A DNA stretch of 64,000 nucleotides. Source: Sphingorhabdus pulchriflava (lineage in GTDB: Bacteria; Pseudomonadota; Alphaproteobacteria; Sphingomonadales; Sphingomonadaceae). Positions 8,245-18,490 of this stretch are shown piece by piece (the stretch's first letter is position 1; each line of letters starts with the position of its first letter). The stretch is taken from positions 930,001 to 994,000 of the forward strand of contig NZ_QRGP01000001.1 of the NCBI RefSeq assembly GCF_003367235.1, read 5' to 3'. The notes below the pieces were generated by a model. That model was given only the letters and a program-made list of their open reading frames with translations, made no database searches and was not told the origin of the DNA. The translations under genes were made by a program, and so were the position numbers.

Positions 8245-9507
8245 ATGACGAAGTTGAGCGGCTCCGATACAAAGAGCACCCTATATTGCTCCTTCTGCGG
8301 TAAGTCGCAGCACGAGGTCCGCAAACTGATTGCCGGGCCAACGGTGTTCATTTGCGATGAATGCGTCGATCTGTGCAATGACATCATCCGCGAAGAAACC
8401 AAGGGCGCGCTGACTGGCAAAAAGGACGGTGAAGTTCCCACGCCACAGGAAATCTGTGACGTTCTCGATGACTATGTCATTGGCCAGTACCGTGCCAAGC
8501 GCGTGCTCTCCGTCGCGGTGCATAACCACTATAAGCGCCTGAACCATGCCCAGAAAAATGGTGAGGTTGAACTTGCCAAGTCGAACATCCTGCTGATCGG
8601 CCCGACCGGCTGCGGCAAGACTTTGCTGGCCCAGACGCTGGCTAAGACATTCGACGTCCCGTTCACCATGGCAGATGCTACGACCCTGACCGAGGCGGGC
8701 TATGTCGGGGAAGACGTCGAGAATATCATCCTGAAGCTGCTGCAGGCGTCCGACTACAATGTTGAACGTGCGCAACGTGGTATCGTCTATATCGACGAAA
8801 TCGACAAGATCAGCCGCAAGGCCGAAAACCCCTCGATTACCCGCGACGTTTCCGGTGAAGGCGTGCAGCAGGCGTTGCTCAAGCTGATGGAAGGCACGAC
8901 GGCCAGCGTTCCACCGCAAGGCGGTCGCAAGCATCCGCAGCAGGAATTCTTGCAGGTCGACACGACCAACATTTTGTTCATATGCGGCGGTGCCTTTGCG
9001 GGTCTTGAGAAAATCATTTCCAACCGTTTGGAAGGCAAGTCGATCGGTTTTGGCGCGCATGTCGCCGATCCGGATGAACGTCGCACGGGTGAAGTTCTGA
9101 AGCAGATCGAGCCCGAGGATCTGTTGAAATACGGCCTGATTCCTGAATTTGTCGGGCGTTTGCCGGTGACTGCGACGCTCGAAGACCTCGACGTGGCGGC
9201 GCTGGTCAAGATCCTGTCCGAGCCTAAAAATGCGCTCGTCAAACAGTATCGTAAGCTGTTTGAAATGGAAAATGTCGGGCTGACATTTACCGACGATGCG
9301 CTTGAGTCGGTTGCGAAAAAGGCAATTGAACGCAAGACAGGTGCCCGCGGGTTGCGCTCTATATTGGAGGCCATCCTGCTCGATACGATGTTCGAGCTAC
9401 CATCAATGCATGGCGTGAGCGAGATCGTCGTCGACAAGGACGTCATAGAGGGCCGTAAAGAACCAGTTCGCGTCTTCTCCGAGACCGCGAAAGAGTCCGC
9501 AGCTTAA
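8245..9507 (+). CDS. clpX: ATP-dependent Clp protease ATP-binding subunit ClpX
   Basis: The 420-residue product has the N-terminal C4 zinc finger (Cys15, Cys18, Cys37, Cys40) that dimerises and binds adaptors. The AAA+ module follows, with Walker A GPTGCGKT, Walker [11 protein letters not shown], sensor and arginine-finger regions, and the ClpP-docking IGF-type loop SIGFGAHV. It unfolds tagged substrates and feeds them to ClpP. ATG 8245 ([11 protein letters not shown]) is chosen over an in-frame upstream codon on family length. It follows clpP after 146 bases containing a hairpin. In alphaproteobacteria ClpXP degrades CtrA, which links it to the ChpT and DivL genes in this window. Confidence 0.97.
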   Translation: MTKLSGSDTKSTLYCSFCGKSQHEVRKLIAGPTVFICDECVDLCNDIIREETKGALTGKKDGEVPTPQEICDVLDDYVIGQYRAKRVLSVAVHNHYKRLNHAQKNGEVELAKSNILLIGPTGCGKTLLAQTLAKTFDVPFTMADATTLTEAGYVGEDVENIILKLLQASDYNVERAQRGIVYIDEIDKISRKAENPSITRDVSGEGVQQALLKLMEGTTASVPPQGGRKHPQQEFLQVDTTNILFICGGAFAGLEKIISNRLEGKSIGFGAHVADPDERRTGEVLKQIEPEDLLKYGLIPEFVGRLPVTATLEDLDVAALVKILSEPKNALVKQYRKLFEMENVGLTFTDDALESVAKKAIERKTGARGLRSILEAILLDTMFELPSMHGVSEIVVDKDVIEGRKEPVRVFSETAKESAA

Positions 9508-9766
9508 TTTTTTCCAAACCTGTTGCAGTCACGCAACAGTGGGCGGTGGCAGCGCGAAACCTCGCGCTTTTCTGCCGCTTTTTGTGGCTTTCACCCGTTG
9601 TACAGCAATGTCGGTTGTATGAGTTGTGCTGCAAAGCAGCAAATGTCACATTCCTGACACACAATCAGAGCATCGATCCTCCAGCCCGAGCTTTGCCGAA
9701 TCGGCAGTTTCAAGCTAACGGCGGGATATGGGGGCGTTTGCCCCTCCGAAATCATAGGGGTTAAAG

Positions 9767-12457
9767 ATGCAAATCCGTTATTATCTGGCTGCAGGGGTCT
9801 CTGCTGTTTCCATGGCAATGTCCGGCGCGGCGTTCGCGCAGTCCACCGGTTCGGTGGAATTTGACGAAGAACCCGTCATTGTTGTTACCGGTGCGGCAGC
9901 GGCGCGTGGTGTAGCTGGTGTGCAATCGCCCGATACCACCAAGGCGAAAGCTGTCCTGACGCAAGAGTTTATCGAACGTCAGGTCCCCGGACAGACGATT
10001 AATGACATCATCAATCAGTTGCCTGGTGTCAGCTTTCAGAACAATGACCCGTTCGGTTCGGCCGGTGGCAAACTGTCCATCCGTGGTTTCGACAATACCC
10101 GCATAAACCAGACTTTTGACGGTGTGCCGTTGAATGACTCAGGTAACTATGCCCTCTATTCGAACCAGCAGCTCGATGCAGAACTGATTGAACAGGTTAA
10201 CGTTAACCTTGGTTCGACCGACGTAGACAGCCCGACGGCCGCTGCTTCGGGTTCCACCGTGAACTATCGCACACGCAAACCTGGTGAAGAATTTGGTGTG
10301 AAGCTTGTTGGTGCTGCCGGCGATTTCAACTTCTTCCGTATTTTCGGGATGGTCGATACCGGCACTTTCACCTCTTTCGGTACGCGAGCCTTTTTCTCGG
10401 CTAGTATGTCGCGGAACGACACCGTCTTTGGTAACGCCAACATGCCCGCTTTTCCGGCAACGCCCACGACGGCTGCACGTCCGTCTATCACGTCACGGAC
10501 CGGCGAGATCGACAAGCAGCAGTATAATGCTCGAATCTATCAGCCGCTTGGCGACAATGGCGACTACATCTCGGTTTCCGGTCACTATAACGAAAACCGC
10601 AATAACTTCTTCGGTTCGACCGGTCTTCGAAATGTGCACAATATTGCATCGAACTTCGTGCCGAACATTTTCCCGCAAAACAAAGATGATCGCGACTATG
10701 GCATTGCCCGTTGTCAGACCAACCAGGTCGCACGTCCAGGTTTGGCTGATGTCGCAAACAGCTGCGGTTCGACCTTCGACGAGCGTTTCAATCCTTCGAA
10801 TACCGGGAATATCCGTATCAACGGACGCTTCACACTCGCGGAAGGCTTGATCCTGAACGTTGACCCCAGCTTCCAATATGTCAAAGCCAATGGCGGCGGC
10901 ACGGTTGTCGGGCAGGAAGTCCGTCGTGACGTTAATCCTTCGGGAGGTGCTGCAAACTGCAACACGACAGCAAACAGCGCAACTGTGAGCTGCCAGACCG
11001 GTTACATAGGCGGTACGCCCTACTTCGGACGTGATTTGAATGGCGACGGAGACCTTTTGGATACCGTTCGTTTACTCGCACCCAGCCAGACGCAAACGCG
11101 TCGCTTCGGCCTGATTGCCGGTTTGCGATATGAAATTAACGACGACCACACCGCGCGTATTTTCTACAGCTTCGATCGTGCACGTCACCGGCAAACGGGT
11201 GAAGTAGGTGGCCTGCTCTCCGATGGCTCACCGATTGACGTTTTTCCGGTCAACGATGGACTTGCTGACGTAGGCGGAAACATCCTCCAAAAGCGTGATC
11301 GTAAATCGATCGCCAGCCTGAACATGATCGGTGGCGAATATCGTGGCGAATTTGGCCCCCTTACCGTTCAGGTTGGTGGCTCGTACAAGATGTTCAAGCG
11401 CGACTTGAACAACTATTGCGCCACTTCCAGCGCGACCGGTTTCGTGGAATGTTTCGGCTCCAATGCAGCTGGTTTGGCTGCATGGCTGGCGGCCAACCCC
11501 ACGGTCACAACCGGCCCGGGCGTAACTTCGCCAGTTCAAGGTCCGCAGCAACGCGTTCGCAAATACAACAAGTTCACGCCTAATCTGGGTTTCACCTATG
11601 ATTTGACCGACGATATCAGTGTGTTTGCGAACTATTCCAAAGGCGTACAAGTCCCGGGAACGGACAATCTGTACAACGCGTTTTTCTTCCCGACAGATTC
11701 AGACGCAGCGAATCCCGTGCCTGAAACCACGGACAACTTTGACGTTGGCTATCGTGTAAGCACTGGTCGGGTTCAGGCGCAGGTTGGTGTCTGGTACACC
11801 ATCTTTAACGATCGTCTGGCTTCGTCATTTGACCCTGAGACTGAACGCAACGTTTATCGTAATCTGGGCCGCGTTGACAAATATGGTATCGACGCCAGCG
11901 TCTCGGTTCGTCCTATCCCCGAAGTCGCAGTCTACGGCTTTGCGTCCTATCTGAAGTCGGACATCAAGGACAACGTCCAGAATGGTGTTTGCAACGCAAC
12001 ACAGGTCGCTGGTGGCTTGAACCTCTGCACAGTCGTTGGCGGTCCGGCATTCGCTTTGACAGCTGGCAAGCGCGAATCAGGTTCGCCCACTTTCACTTGG
12101 GGCGGTCGAGTTCAGGGTGAACTGGGCCCCGTTGAACTGGGTATGCAGATCAAGCGCACCGGCCCGCGTTATGTCAACGACCAGAATATCCCGCTGGTTC
12201 AAACCGTCAACGGCGTTGCAAATACGGTAGTCTATGGCGCGAAAACGCCATCATACACTCTCGTCGACCTCAACGCGCGGGTTCATCTCGACTGGGCGGG
12301 ATTGGGTGACAAGACCTACTTCCAGTTCAACGTGAGCAACGTTTTCGACAAGCTCTATGTTGGTGGCTTTGATGGACAACTTGCCGACAATTCGGTGCCG
12401 TTCGTTCAGATTGGTGCTCCTCGTACCCTCATCGGATCGCTCGTCGTAGCGTTCTAA
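9767..12457 (+). CDS. TonB-dependent outer-membrane receptor
   Basis: The 896-residue product has a signal peptide (MQIRYYLAAGVSAVSMAMSG, cleavage after AFA at about 24). The plug domain contains NDIINQLPGVSFQNNDP and LSIRGFDNTRINQTFDGVPLND, and a long 22-strand barrel ends in RTLIGSLVVAF with the terminal Phe that marks beta-barrel substrates of the BAM machinery. Sphingomonads carry many such receptors for siderophores, vitamins or glycans. No neighbouring transporter or catabolic gene reveals the ligand. The 259 bases upstream contain short inverted repeats (TGTCA/TGACA about 9645-9659; TGCTGC/GCAGCA 9627-9641) that could be regulatory; no Fur box is evident. A strong terminator follows. 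Confidence 0.93.
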   Translation: MQIRYYLAAGVSAVSMAMSGAAFAQSTGSVEFDEEPVIVVTGAAAARGVAGVQSPDTTKAKAVLTQEFIERQVPGQTINDIINQLPGVSFQNNDPFGSAGGKLSIRGFDNTRINQTFDGVPLNDSGNYALYSNQQLDAELIEQVNVNLGSTDVDSPTAAASGSTVNYRTRKPGEEFGVKLVGAAGDFNFFRIFGMVDTGTFTSFGTRAFFSASMSRNDTVFGNANMPAFPATPTTAARPSITSRTGEIDKQQYNARIYQPLGDNGDYISVSGHYNENRNNFFGSTGLRNVHNIASNFVPNIFPQNKDDRDYGIARCQTNQVARPGLADVANSCGSTFDERFNPSNTGNIRINGRFTLAEGLILNVDPSFQYVKANGGGTVVGQEVRRDVNPSGGAANCNTTANSATVSCQTGYIGGTPYFGRDLNGDGDLLDTVRLLAPSQTQTRRFGLIAGLRYEINDDHTARIFYSFDRARHRQTGEVGGLLSDGSPIDVFPVNDGLADVGGNILQKRDRKSIASLNMIGGEYRGEFGPLTVQVGGSYKMFKRDLNNYCATSSATGFVECFGSNAAGLAAWLAANPTVTTGPGVTSPVQGPQQRVRKYNKFTPNLGFTYDLTDDISVFANYSKGVQVPGTDNLYNAFFFPTDSDAANPVPETTDNFDVGYRVSTGRVQAQVGVWYTIFNDRLASSFDPETERNVYRNLGRVDKYGIDASVSVRPIPEVAVYGFASYLKSDIKDNVQNGVCNATQVAGGLNLCTVVGGPAFALTAGKRESGSPTFTWGGRVQGELGPVELGMQIKRTGPRYVNDQNIPLVQTVNGVANTVVYGAKTPSYTLVDLNARVHLDWAGLGDKTYFQFNVSNVFDKLYVGGFDGQLADNSVPFVQIGAPRTLIGSLVVAF

Positions 12458-12481
12458 TCCACGCAACAGCATGTAATTCAC

Positions 12482-12510
12482 AAGGGCGGGGCCGATGGCC
12501 CCGCCCTTTT
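12482..12510 (+). terminator. Rho-independent terminator of the TonB receptor gene
   Basis: A perfect 12-bp stem AAGGGCGGGGCC / GGCCCCGCCCTT with a three-base loop is followed by TTTT, 24 bases after the stop codon. Confidence 0.93.
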
Positions 12511-12563
12511 CGCTTGGGTGACAATATTCTGTCGCCGTTAGTCCCTGCGATGCAGTTGAAAAG

Positions 12564-13265
12564 CTACTTATAAATACAACTATCCAGCCCGTCGCGCTTC
12601 ACAACGCCAATCCGCGCGGATATGCTGTTGCCATAGCGGCGTGTGAAGCCGCTTGCACCATTTACGGCGCGTTTCTTGGGTAAGGGCAGGGCAGCCGCCA
12701 TGCGCGCGGCTTCAACGCGGCTGAGGTTGGCGGCGCTCTTGTTGAAATAGCGTTGCGCGCCCGATTCCGCGCCATAGGTGCCGATGCCTGTCTCGGCGAC
12801 GTTCAGATACACCTCCATGATCCGGCGCTTTCCCCAGAATGTTTCAACGAGGAAGGTAAAGTAGGTCTCGGGTACTTTGCGGACATAGCGCGTCCAGCCA
12901 CTCCCCTGCCAAAGGAAGACATTCTTCGCGGTCTGCTGGCTGATCGTCGAACCGCCACGAATACGTCCGCCGCGTTGGTTACGCTGGATCGCTTTTTCGA
13001 TAGCTTCGGTATCAAAGCCGCTATGCTGGCAAAATTTTCCGTCTTCAGCGGCGATGACTGCGCGCACCAGATTGGGCGAGATGTTCGACAACGGCTCCCA
13101 ATCGCGCTCTGCACCATTGCTGTCGAACAGCATGGTCAAGGTCGTCGGTACCGGCACGAAGCGATACAGCAACACCAAGGCGAAAGTAATCGCCAGATAC
13201 CAGAGCAGGCAGCGGATCAGGAATGAGAAGAAACGGGCGACGGGCGAACGCTTTGCTTGGGCCAT
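12564..13265 (-). CDS. mtgA: Monofunctional peptidoglycan glycosyltransferase
   Basis: The product is 233 residues, the usual MtgA size. One membrane anchor at about residues 12-34 is followed by a GT51 glycosyltransferase domain: catalytic Glu74 in AAEDGKF, RGGSTISQQTAKN, and the segment YLNVAETGIGTYGAESGAQRYFNK. It polymerises lipid II into glycan strands and lacks a transpeptidase domain. It lies 52 bases downstream of rpoH on the same strand and could be read from it. Confidence 0.96.
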   Translation of the reverse strand: MAQAKRSPVARFFSFLIRCLLWYLAITFALVLLYRFVPVPTTLTMLFDSNGAERDWEPLSNISPNLVRAVIAAEDGKFCQHSGFDTEAIEKAIQRNQRGGRIRGGSTISQQTAKNVFLWQGSGWTRYVRKVPETYFTFLVETFWGKRRIMEVYLNVAETGIGTYGAESGAQRYFNKSAANLSRVEAARMAAALPLPKKRAVNGASGFTRRYGNSISARIGVVKRDGLDSCIYK

Positions 13266-13317
13266 AGCCTTAGCTAGCGCGCACCCGTGGCCGCGTCATC
13301 CATTTTTACAAATGCCT

Positions 13318-14223
13318 TTAGACGGCAGCGAGCAAACGCTTTTCACCAGCAATCCGCAGCATCGCCTTTTGCAGCTTTTCGAAAGCCCGCACCTCGATCT
13401 GGCGCACGCGTTCGCGGCTGACATTATATTCCTGGCTGAGTTCCTCAAGCGTACGAGGCTCTTCAATCAGACGGCGTTCGGTCAGGATGTGCTTTTCGCG
13501 GTCGTTCAGGCTGCCCATGGCCTCCAGCAGCAGCTGGTGGCGCACATCGGTCTCCTGCGCTTCGGCGACGCGTTCGTCCTGCAGCGGTTCGTGATCGACC
13601 AGCCAATCCTGCCACTGGCCATCGCCATCCTCGCGCATCGATACGTTGAGCGAGGTATCCCCGCCCATCGCCATGCGGCGGTTCATTTCGATGACTTCGC
13701 TTTCGGAAACGCCAAGGTCGGTCGAGATTTTGGCGACATCTTCAGGTCGCAGATCGCCATCCTCAAACGCCTGCATATTGTTTTTCATGCGGCGGAGGTT
13801 GAAGAAAAGCTTCTTCTGCGCGGCGGTGGTGCCGATTTTAACCAGGCTCCAGCTGCGAAGGATGAATTCCTGCATCGAGGCCTTGATCCACCACATCGCA
13901 TAGGTCGCGAGACGAAAACCACGATCGGGATCGAATTTCTTGACGCCCTGCATGAGGCCGACATTACCTTCGGAGATAAGCTCCGAAACGGGCAAGCCAT
14001 AGCCACGATAACCCATTGCGATTTTCGCAACGAGTCGCAGGTGCGACGATACTAACTGCGCAGCAGCGGCAGGGTCTTCATGCTCCTGATAGCGCTTTGC
14101 GAGCATATATTCCTGCTCGGGCGCAAGTATCGGATATTTTTTGATTTCCGCCAGATAGCGGTTGAGGCTGTCGTCCCCCCCAAGGGCAGGGATAGTTGCC
14201 GGAACATTTTTAGTCTCTGACAT
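13318..14223 (-). CDS. rpoH: RNA polymerase heat-shock sigma factor (sigma-32)
   Basis: The 301-residue product has sigma-70 family regions 2 (GYGLPVSELISEGNVGLMQG, FRLATYAMWWIKASMQEFI) and 4 (LEELSQEYNVSRERVRQIE). It also has the RpoH-specific box QKKLFFNLR, which separates it from RpoD and from extracytoplasmic sigma factors. It directs heat-shock transcription, including clp genes and chaperones. It lies between rluD and mtgA on the minus strand, with 70 bases to rluD that must hold its promoter if it is independently expressed. Many alphaproteobacteria have a second rpoH elsewhere; that cannot be judged here. Confidence 0.96.
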   Translation of the reverse strand: MSETKNVPATIPALGGDDSLNRYLAEIKKYPILAPEQEYMLAKRYQEHEDPAAAAQLVSSHLRLVAKIAMGYRGYGLPVSELISEGNVGLMQGVKKFDPDRGFRLATYAMWWIKASMQEFILRSWSLVKIGTTAAQKKLFFNLRRMKNNMQAFEDGDLRPEDVAKISTDLGVSESEVIEMNRRMAMGGDTSLNVSMREDGDGQWQDWLVDHEPLQDERVAEAQETDVRHQLLLEAMGSLNDREKHILTERRLIEEPRTLEELSQEYNVSRERVRQIEVRAFEKLQKAMLRIAGEKRLLAAV

Positions 14224-14293
14224 TATCTTCCTCTTTCATGTCCGCGCCGGGGCCTCATCAAGCACCCCTTTGTCGAACGGTTACAGTGAAACT

Positions 14294-15235
14294 CTATGCC
14301 TTAAGTGACGTTAGCAGAAGCTGAATATCATCAGGCAATTTGCTTTCGAAACCCAGTTTTTCACCGGTAATGGGATGAATAAACCCCAATGAAACCGCGT
14401 GCAAGGCTTGTCGGTCGAAATAGGACTGATTTGGTCCAAATTTAAATGCTTTTCGTCGATTATTGTAAGTGGAATCTCCAACCAATGGATGGCCGATATG
14501 CGCCATATGGACGCGGACCTGATGCGTGCGTCCGGTTTCCAGGTGGCATTCGACCAGCGATGCGTCCTTGAACTGCTCTATTGTGCGGTAATGGGTGACG
14601 GCGTGTTTGCCCTTGCCTTCAGGCAGGACCGCCATCTTCTTGCGATTGGTGGTCGAACGACCAATTTGGGTGCGGATTGTTCCGCCTGCGGGGGAGGGCT
14701 GGCCGACGACCACCGCAAGATAGCGGCGTTCGATGTCGTGGGCGGCAAACAACTTCGCCAAGCCTTCATGCGCGGCATCGGATTTGGCGACGACCAGCAG
14801 CCCCGAAGTATCCCGGTCGATGCGATGGACAATTCCCGGACGCTGAACCCCGCCTATTCCGGACAATTTGCCTTTGCAGTGGTGGAGCAGGGCATTCACC
14901 AATGTGCCGTCGGCATGGCCTGCCGCTGGATGCACTACAAGGCCCGCGGGCTTGTTGACGATGATTAGATGGTGATCCTCGAAAACTATATCGAGTTCGA
15001 TGTCCTGCGGCGCTGCCTTGTCTGGAACCGGAGCGGGAACGGTGAGGGTGAAAGCCTGGCCCTGATGACGCTTGCTCGACGGATCGGACACAGCCTGACC
15101 GGCGATTTGCAGCGCGTCAGCCTCCAGCAACGCCTGAATACGGGCACGTGACAGCGAGGGAATGGCTTCCGCCAGAGCCCGGTCTAAACGTCCGGGCCCC
15201 AAAATGCCGCTATGCGTGACTTCTTGCCCCTCCAT
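14294..15235 (-). CDS. rluD: RluA/RluD-family 23S rRNA pseudouridine synthase
   Basis: The 313-residue product has an N-terminal S4-like RNA-binding domain (RLDRALAEAIPSLSRARIQALLEADAL fits it) and a catalytic domain with HRIDRDTSGLLVVAK, whose Asp140 is the invariant nucleophile. The segments NKPAGLVVHP and GRTHQVRVHMAHIGHPLVGD are the remaining family motifs. RluD modifies helix 69 of 23S rRNA. Among RluA paralogues the S4 domain favours RluD or RluC; RluD is preferred on length and on the position next to rpoH seen in other alphaproteobacteria. Confidence 0.88.
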   Translation of the reverse strand: MEGQEVTHSGILGPGRLDRALAEAIPSLSRARIQALLEADALQIAGQAVSDPSSKRHQGQAFTLTVPAPVPDKAAPQDIELDIVFEDHHLIIVNKPAGLVVHPAAGHADGTLVNALLHHCKGKLSGIGGVQRPGIVHRIDRDTSGLLVVAKSDAAHEGLAKLFAAHDIERRYLAVVVGQPSPAGGTIRTQIGRSTTNRKKMAVLPEGKGKHAVTHYRTIEQFKDASLVECHLETGRTHQVRVHMAHIGHPLVGDSTYNNRRKAFKFGPNQSYFDRQALHAVSLGFIHPITGEKLGFESKLPDDIQLLLTSLKA

Positions 15236-15375
15236 AGCCCGAATGTGGGGGCAATTTATTGTTTATCAAGCATGGTTTGCCGATTTTGCGGTTGTAACCG
15301 CGATTGAAGGGTTGAAACGGCATTGCACTGCGTTCATTGCACTGACGTCATGACCAACAGGGGACCCGGCTGACC

Positions 15376-16014
15376 ATGTCCGACAATGATATCGACCTCG
15401 CTGCCTTGCTGTGCTCGCGGCTGTGCCACGATTTGCTGAGCCCTGTAGGGGCAATGAATAATGGCCTGGAGCTTCTAGCGGATGAGCATGATCCTGAAAT
15501 GCGCAAGCGCTGCATGGATTTGCTGGCTGAAAGCGCGAAATCAGCGGCCGACAAGCTGAAGTTTTTTCGCCTCGCATTCGGTGCTGCTGGAGGGTTCGGC
15601 AGCGAAGTTGATCCGATGGAGGCCAAAGCGGTTATTGAGCCGCTGGTGACCAGCGATGGTCGAACAACGCTAGAATGGATGGTTCCAGCAGGACTGATGC
15701 CCAAGCGAGCCGTCAAAATCCTGCTTAATCTTGTCCTGATCGCAAAGGATGCTCTTGTAAGAGGCGGCGTTCTCCATGTCGGGGCCGAGTTTCGTGACGG
15801 CGAACAGGAAATAGTTATTCGTGCGGTTGGCCCCAGAATCATCATGGATCGTAGCATTCAGGATGCGTTGACGGGAAATCTTGCCGCCAGCGAGATCGAT
15901 TCCCGCACTGCGGCCGGCTGGATGGTATTTGGACTGGCGAGACAAAATGGCGGGTTGGTGCAAATAGCGGGACCGAGCGATGAGCAAATGGTGATTGGAG
16001 CACTTGTCCGTTAA
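15376..16014 (+). CDS. chpT: Histidine phosphotransferase ChpT of the CtrA phosphorelay
   Basis: The 212-residue product has the DHp-like helix SRLCHDLLSPVGAMNNGLELL with the phospho-accepting His18. A degenerate, non-ATP-binding HATPase-like C-terminal domain follows (MPKRAVKILLNLVLIAKDAL...), the known ChpT fold. In Caulobacter ChpT passes phosphoryl groups from CckA to CtrA and CpdR. Here it is the first gene upstream of cheA, 84 bases away and in the same direction. This suggests co-expression with chemotaxis genes; direct coupling is inference. The start ATG 15376 follows a GGGGAC-like purine stretch. Confidence 0.88.
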   Translation: MSDNDIDLAALLCSRLCHDLLSPVGAMNNGLELLADEHDPEMRKRCMDLLAESAKSAADKLKFFRLAFGAAGGFGSEVDPMEAKAVIEPLVTSDGRTTLEWMVPAGLMPKRAVKILLNLVLIAKDALVRGGVLHVGAEFRDGEQEIVIRAVGPRIIMDRSIQDALTGNLAASEIDSRTAAGWMVFGLARQNGGLVQIAGPSDEQMVIGALVR

Positions 16015-16098
16015 CGACTGCAATAGGCAGGGTTTCGTAAGCGGTTTTTAACCAAGTTTACTGCATAGCGTTCCGGAATTAATTACGGGGCGCCCCTG

Positions 16099-18489
16099 AT
16101 GGACGATCTTCGCGAAGAGTTTATCGCCGAAACACGTGAAACGCTGGAGGTTCTGGCTGGCCAACTGGTTCAGTGGGAGAAGAATCCCGCCGATCTTGGG
16201 CTAATCGACAGCGCATTTCGCTTTGTCCATACGGTGAAGGGCAGCTGCGGTTTTCTTGACCTGCCGCGCCTGTTGCGCCTTAGCCATGCAGCTGAAGAAT
16301 TGCTCAGCTATGCACGGGACAGTCGGATTGAGGTGTGCGAGCAACTGGTTTCCGCAGTGCTTGCTGTCATCGACCGCATCTCTGCATTGACTGATGCTCT
16401 CGAAAGCGGCGAGGCCGTGCGCGACAATGACAGTGAGCTTATCGATGCCATGCTGGCCTTTCTTCCGGCTGAACGGGACGAGTTTGACGAGAACCCGTCG
16501 AATGACCAACCCTGGACAGCAGATTTGGTCGAAACCGTCGAAGAACTGCAAAGCCATCCACGCAATCGGACCGTCCGCGTCTCACTGACGCTGCTCGACA
16601 AATTGATGAACGGCATTTCCGATTTGGTGCTGGCGCGAAATGAAGTGTCGCGCCAGTTACGGAAAATCGGGGCATCGGCAGATATCGAACATGCCTTTGG
16701 CCGATTATCATCGACTGTGGCCGATATGCGGGACGCGATCGGCATGATGCGTATGCAGCATATCGATCGACTTTTCGCATCATTGCCGCGAGCATTGCGC
16801 GACATAAGCGTCGAACTAGGCAAGCAAATCGACCTTACTGTTGAGGGTAGCGAAGTCGAAGTTGATCGTGAAATGGTTGAGGCGCTGCGCGATCCGTTGA
16901 CCCACATTCTACGAAATGCCGCCGATCATGGCATCGAATCTGCTGACGAGCGCCGCGCATTGGGCAAAGATCCCGTGGGCCGGATACAAGTACAGGCGCG
17001 CCAGTCCGGCAACCAGATCCTCGTCGAAGTCAAGGATGATGGGCGCGGGATTGATGTTGAAAGGCTTGGGCAAAAGGCGATCGCCCGCAAGCTCTTCACG
17101 CATTCCCAGTGGCAAAAGCTCTCTGACCGGGCGAAATTGGACACGATTTTTGCACCCGGACTTTCGACGGCTGAATCGGTGACCTCTATATCGGGGCGTG
17201 GTGTGGGAATGGATGTTGTTCGCACTAATATGCACGCGATTGGAGGTTCAATCGATCTGGAGAATGAAGAGGGGCAGGGGCTGCGGATTACGCTTCGTTT
17301 GCCGCTGACATTGTCGATCATTGCCGGACTGTCGCTGCGTGCCGGTGGTCAGACATTCGGCATTTCTCGATCATCGATTGTCGAGATTATCTCGGTCGCG
17401 AACAAAAATGTCGAACTCGAAAATCTTGGTGGAATGACTATTGCAAAAGTGCGCGGAGCGCGCCTCGCTTATGCCAAGCTGGAGAGCATTCTCGGCATAG
17501 AAGAATCGGTCGAAAGTGCCGATATGGGCCGAACATTGATAATCGTTCGTCCGGCGGTCGGGGCGGTCTTTGCACTCGATGTTGAAGCGGTGATCGATAA
17601 TGAAGAACTTGTCGTAAAGCCTGGGGCGCCGTTGGTTATGGCAACAGGGCTGTATGCAGGCACTTCGCTGCCGGACAATGGCCGTCCGATGTTGTTGCTG
17701 GATGCCAGTGGACTATGTGCTGCTATCGGGTTTGACCAGGACCTGTTCGAAATTGAATCGGTGCGTGAGGGGGCTGTGGTGCAGACCGAAACGCAGAAAA
17801 CCGAATCGGGGCTGTTATTCACCGCAATGGACGGTGCGACCCGGGCCATAAGGCTGTCGGCGGTCGACCGTATGGAAGACCTTGAGGTGAGTTCGATCCA
17901 CGAATTGGGCGGAAGATTGTGCGCTTCGCTAGATGGGAATTTGTACGACATTCACGGACTGGTCGATTTACCGGAATGCGCACAGATTAAAGTGCTGCGC
18001 ATCTCTGACGGTAGCAATACCATCCTCCTTGCTGTCGATGATGTCGTCGACATTTTTGCCATTGAGGGCGGGATCGCACCTTCACTGCACCCCGATCGTT
18101 ACGAAGGCATCGTGCACTTTGATAGCAAGCCAGTTGAACTCATTAACGCCTTTCACTTTTTTGAAGGCACTGAACTGCGTGCCGTTGGGCAAAGCGATCG
18201 CCCGCTCTGTTATGTCGAATGTTCGGATGATGATGGTTGGGAACGGCGGATTTTGGCGCCACTCTTGTCGGCATCTGGTTACGCCATCAGCTTCGAACCA
18301 AAAGACAAGGCCCGTGCACAAGTTGTATTGAGTCGCGGAGAACAGGATGGCGAGCCCGCAAATGATGGCCGTTTGCTCAAATTGCGTGATTCTGTTCACG
18401 GGCAAGCTGACGATACAGGCAGCATCTATCGATATGACAGGGTCGCACTGATCGCGGCGATTGACGCAAAAATTGCAGGGGTGCGTTGA
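16099..18489 (+). CDS. cheA: Chemotaxis histidine kinase CheA with an extended C-terminus
   Basis: The product has 796 residues. The P1 Hpt domain carries His44 in FVHTVKGSCGFLD. The P3 dimerisation helices and P4 ATPase domain follow (N box HILRNAADHGIES, G boxes VKDDGRGID and SGRGVGMDVV), then a P5 CheW-like domain (about 400-540). A classical CheY-binding P2 domain is not obvious between P1 and P3. Beyond P5 there are roughly 250 extra residues. They appear to hold a second, divergent CheW-like segment (SGLLFTAMDGATRAIRLSAVDR...) and a possible receiver-like fold without clear phospho-acceptor residues. It phosphorylates CheY and CheB, encoded downstream. No chemoreceptor gene is present in the window. 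Confidence 0.93.
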   Translation: MDDLREEFIAETRETLEVLAGQLVQWEKNPADLGLIDSAFRFVHTVKGSCGFLDLPRLLRLSHAAEELLSYARDSRIEVCEQLVSAVLAVIDRISALTDALESGEAVRDNDSELIDAMLAFLPAERDEFDENPSNDQPWTADLVETVEELQSHPRNRTVRVSLTLLDKLMNGISDLVLARNEVSRQLRKIGASADIEHAFGRLSSTVADMRDAIGMMRMQHIDRLFASLPRALRDISVELGKQIDLTVEGSEVEVDREMVEALRDPLTHILRNAADHGIESADERRALGKDPVGRIQVQARQSGNQILVEVKDDGRGIDVERLGQKAIARKLFTHSQWQKLSDRAKLDTIFAPGLSTAESVTSISGRGVGMDVVRTNMHAIGGSIDLENEEGQGLRITLRLPLTLSIIAGLSLRAGGQTFGISRSSIVEIISVANKNVELENLGGMTIAKVRGARLAYAKLESILGIEESVESADMGRTLIIVRPAVGAVFALDVEAVIDNEELVVKPGAPLVMATGLYAGTSLPDNGRPMLLLDASGLCAAIGFDQDLFEIESVREGAVVQTETQKTESGLLFTAMDGATRAIRLSAVDRMEDLEVSSIHELGGRLCASLDGNLYDIHGLVDLPECAQIKVLRISDGSNTILLAVDDVVDIFAIEGGIAPSLHPDRYEGIVHFDSKPVELINAFHFFEGTELRAVGQSDRPLCYVECSDDDGWERRILAPLLSASGYAISFEPKDKARAQVVLSRGEQDGEPANDGRLLKLRDSVHGQADDTGSIYRYDRVALIAAIDAKIAGVR

Positions 18490-18490
18490 G

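Noticed and set aside
9520-9539. Perfect CTGTTGC/GCAACAG hairpin after clpX
   Set aside because: Considered as a terminator, but the T-run precedes rather than follows the stem on the plus strand.
13054-14055. A 333-codon plus-strand ORF across mtgA and rpoH
   Set aside because: Spans the junction of two certain minus-strand genes; no motif.
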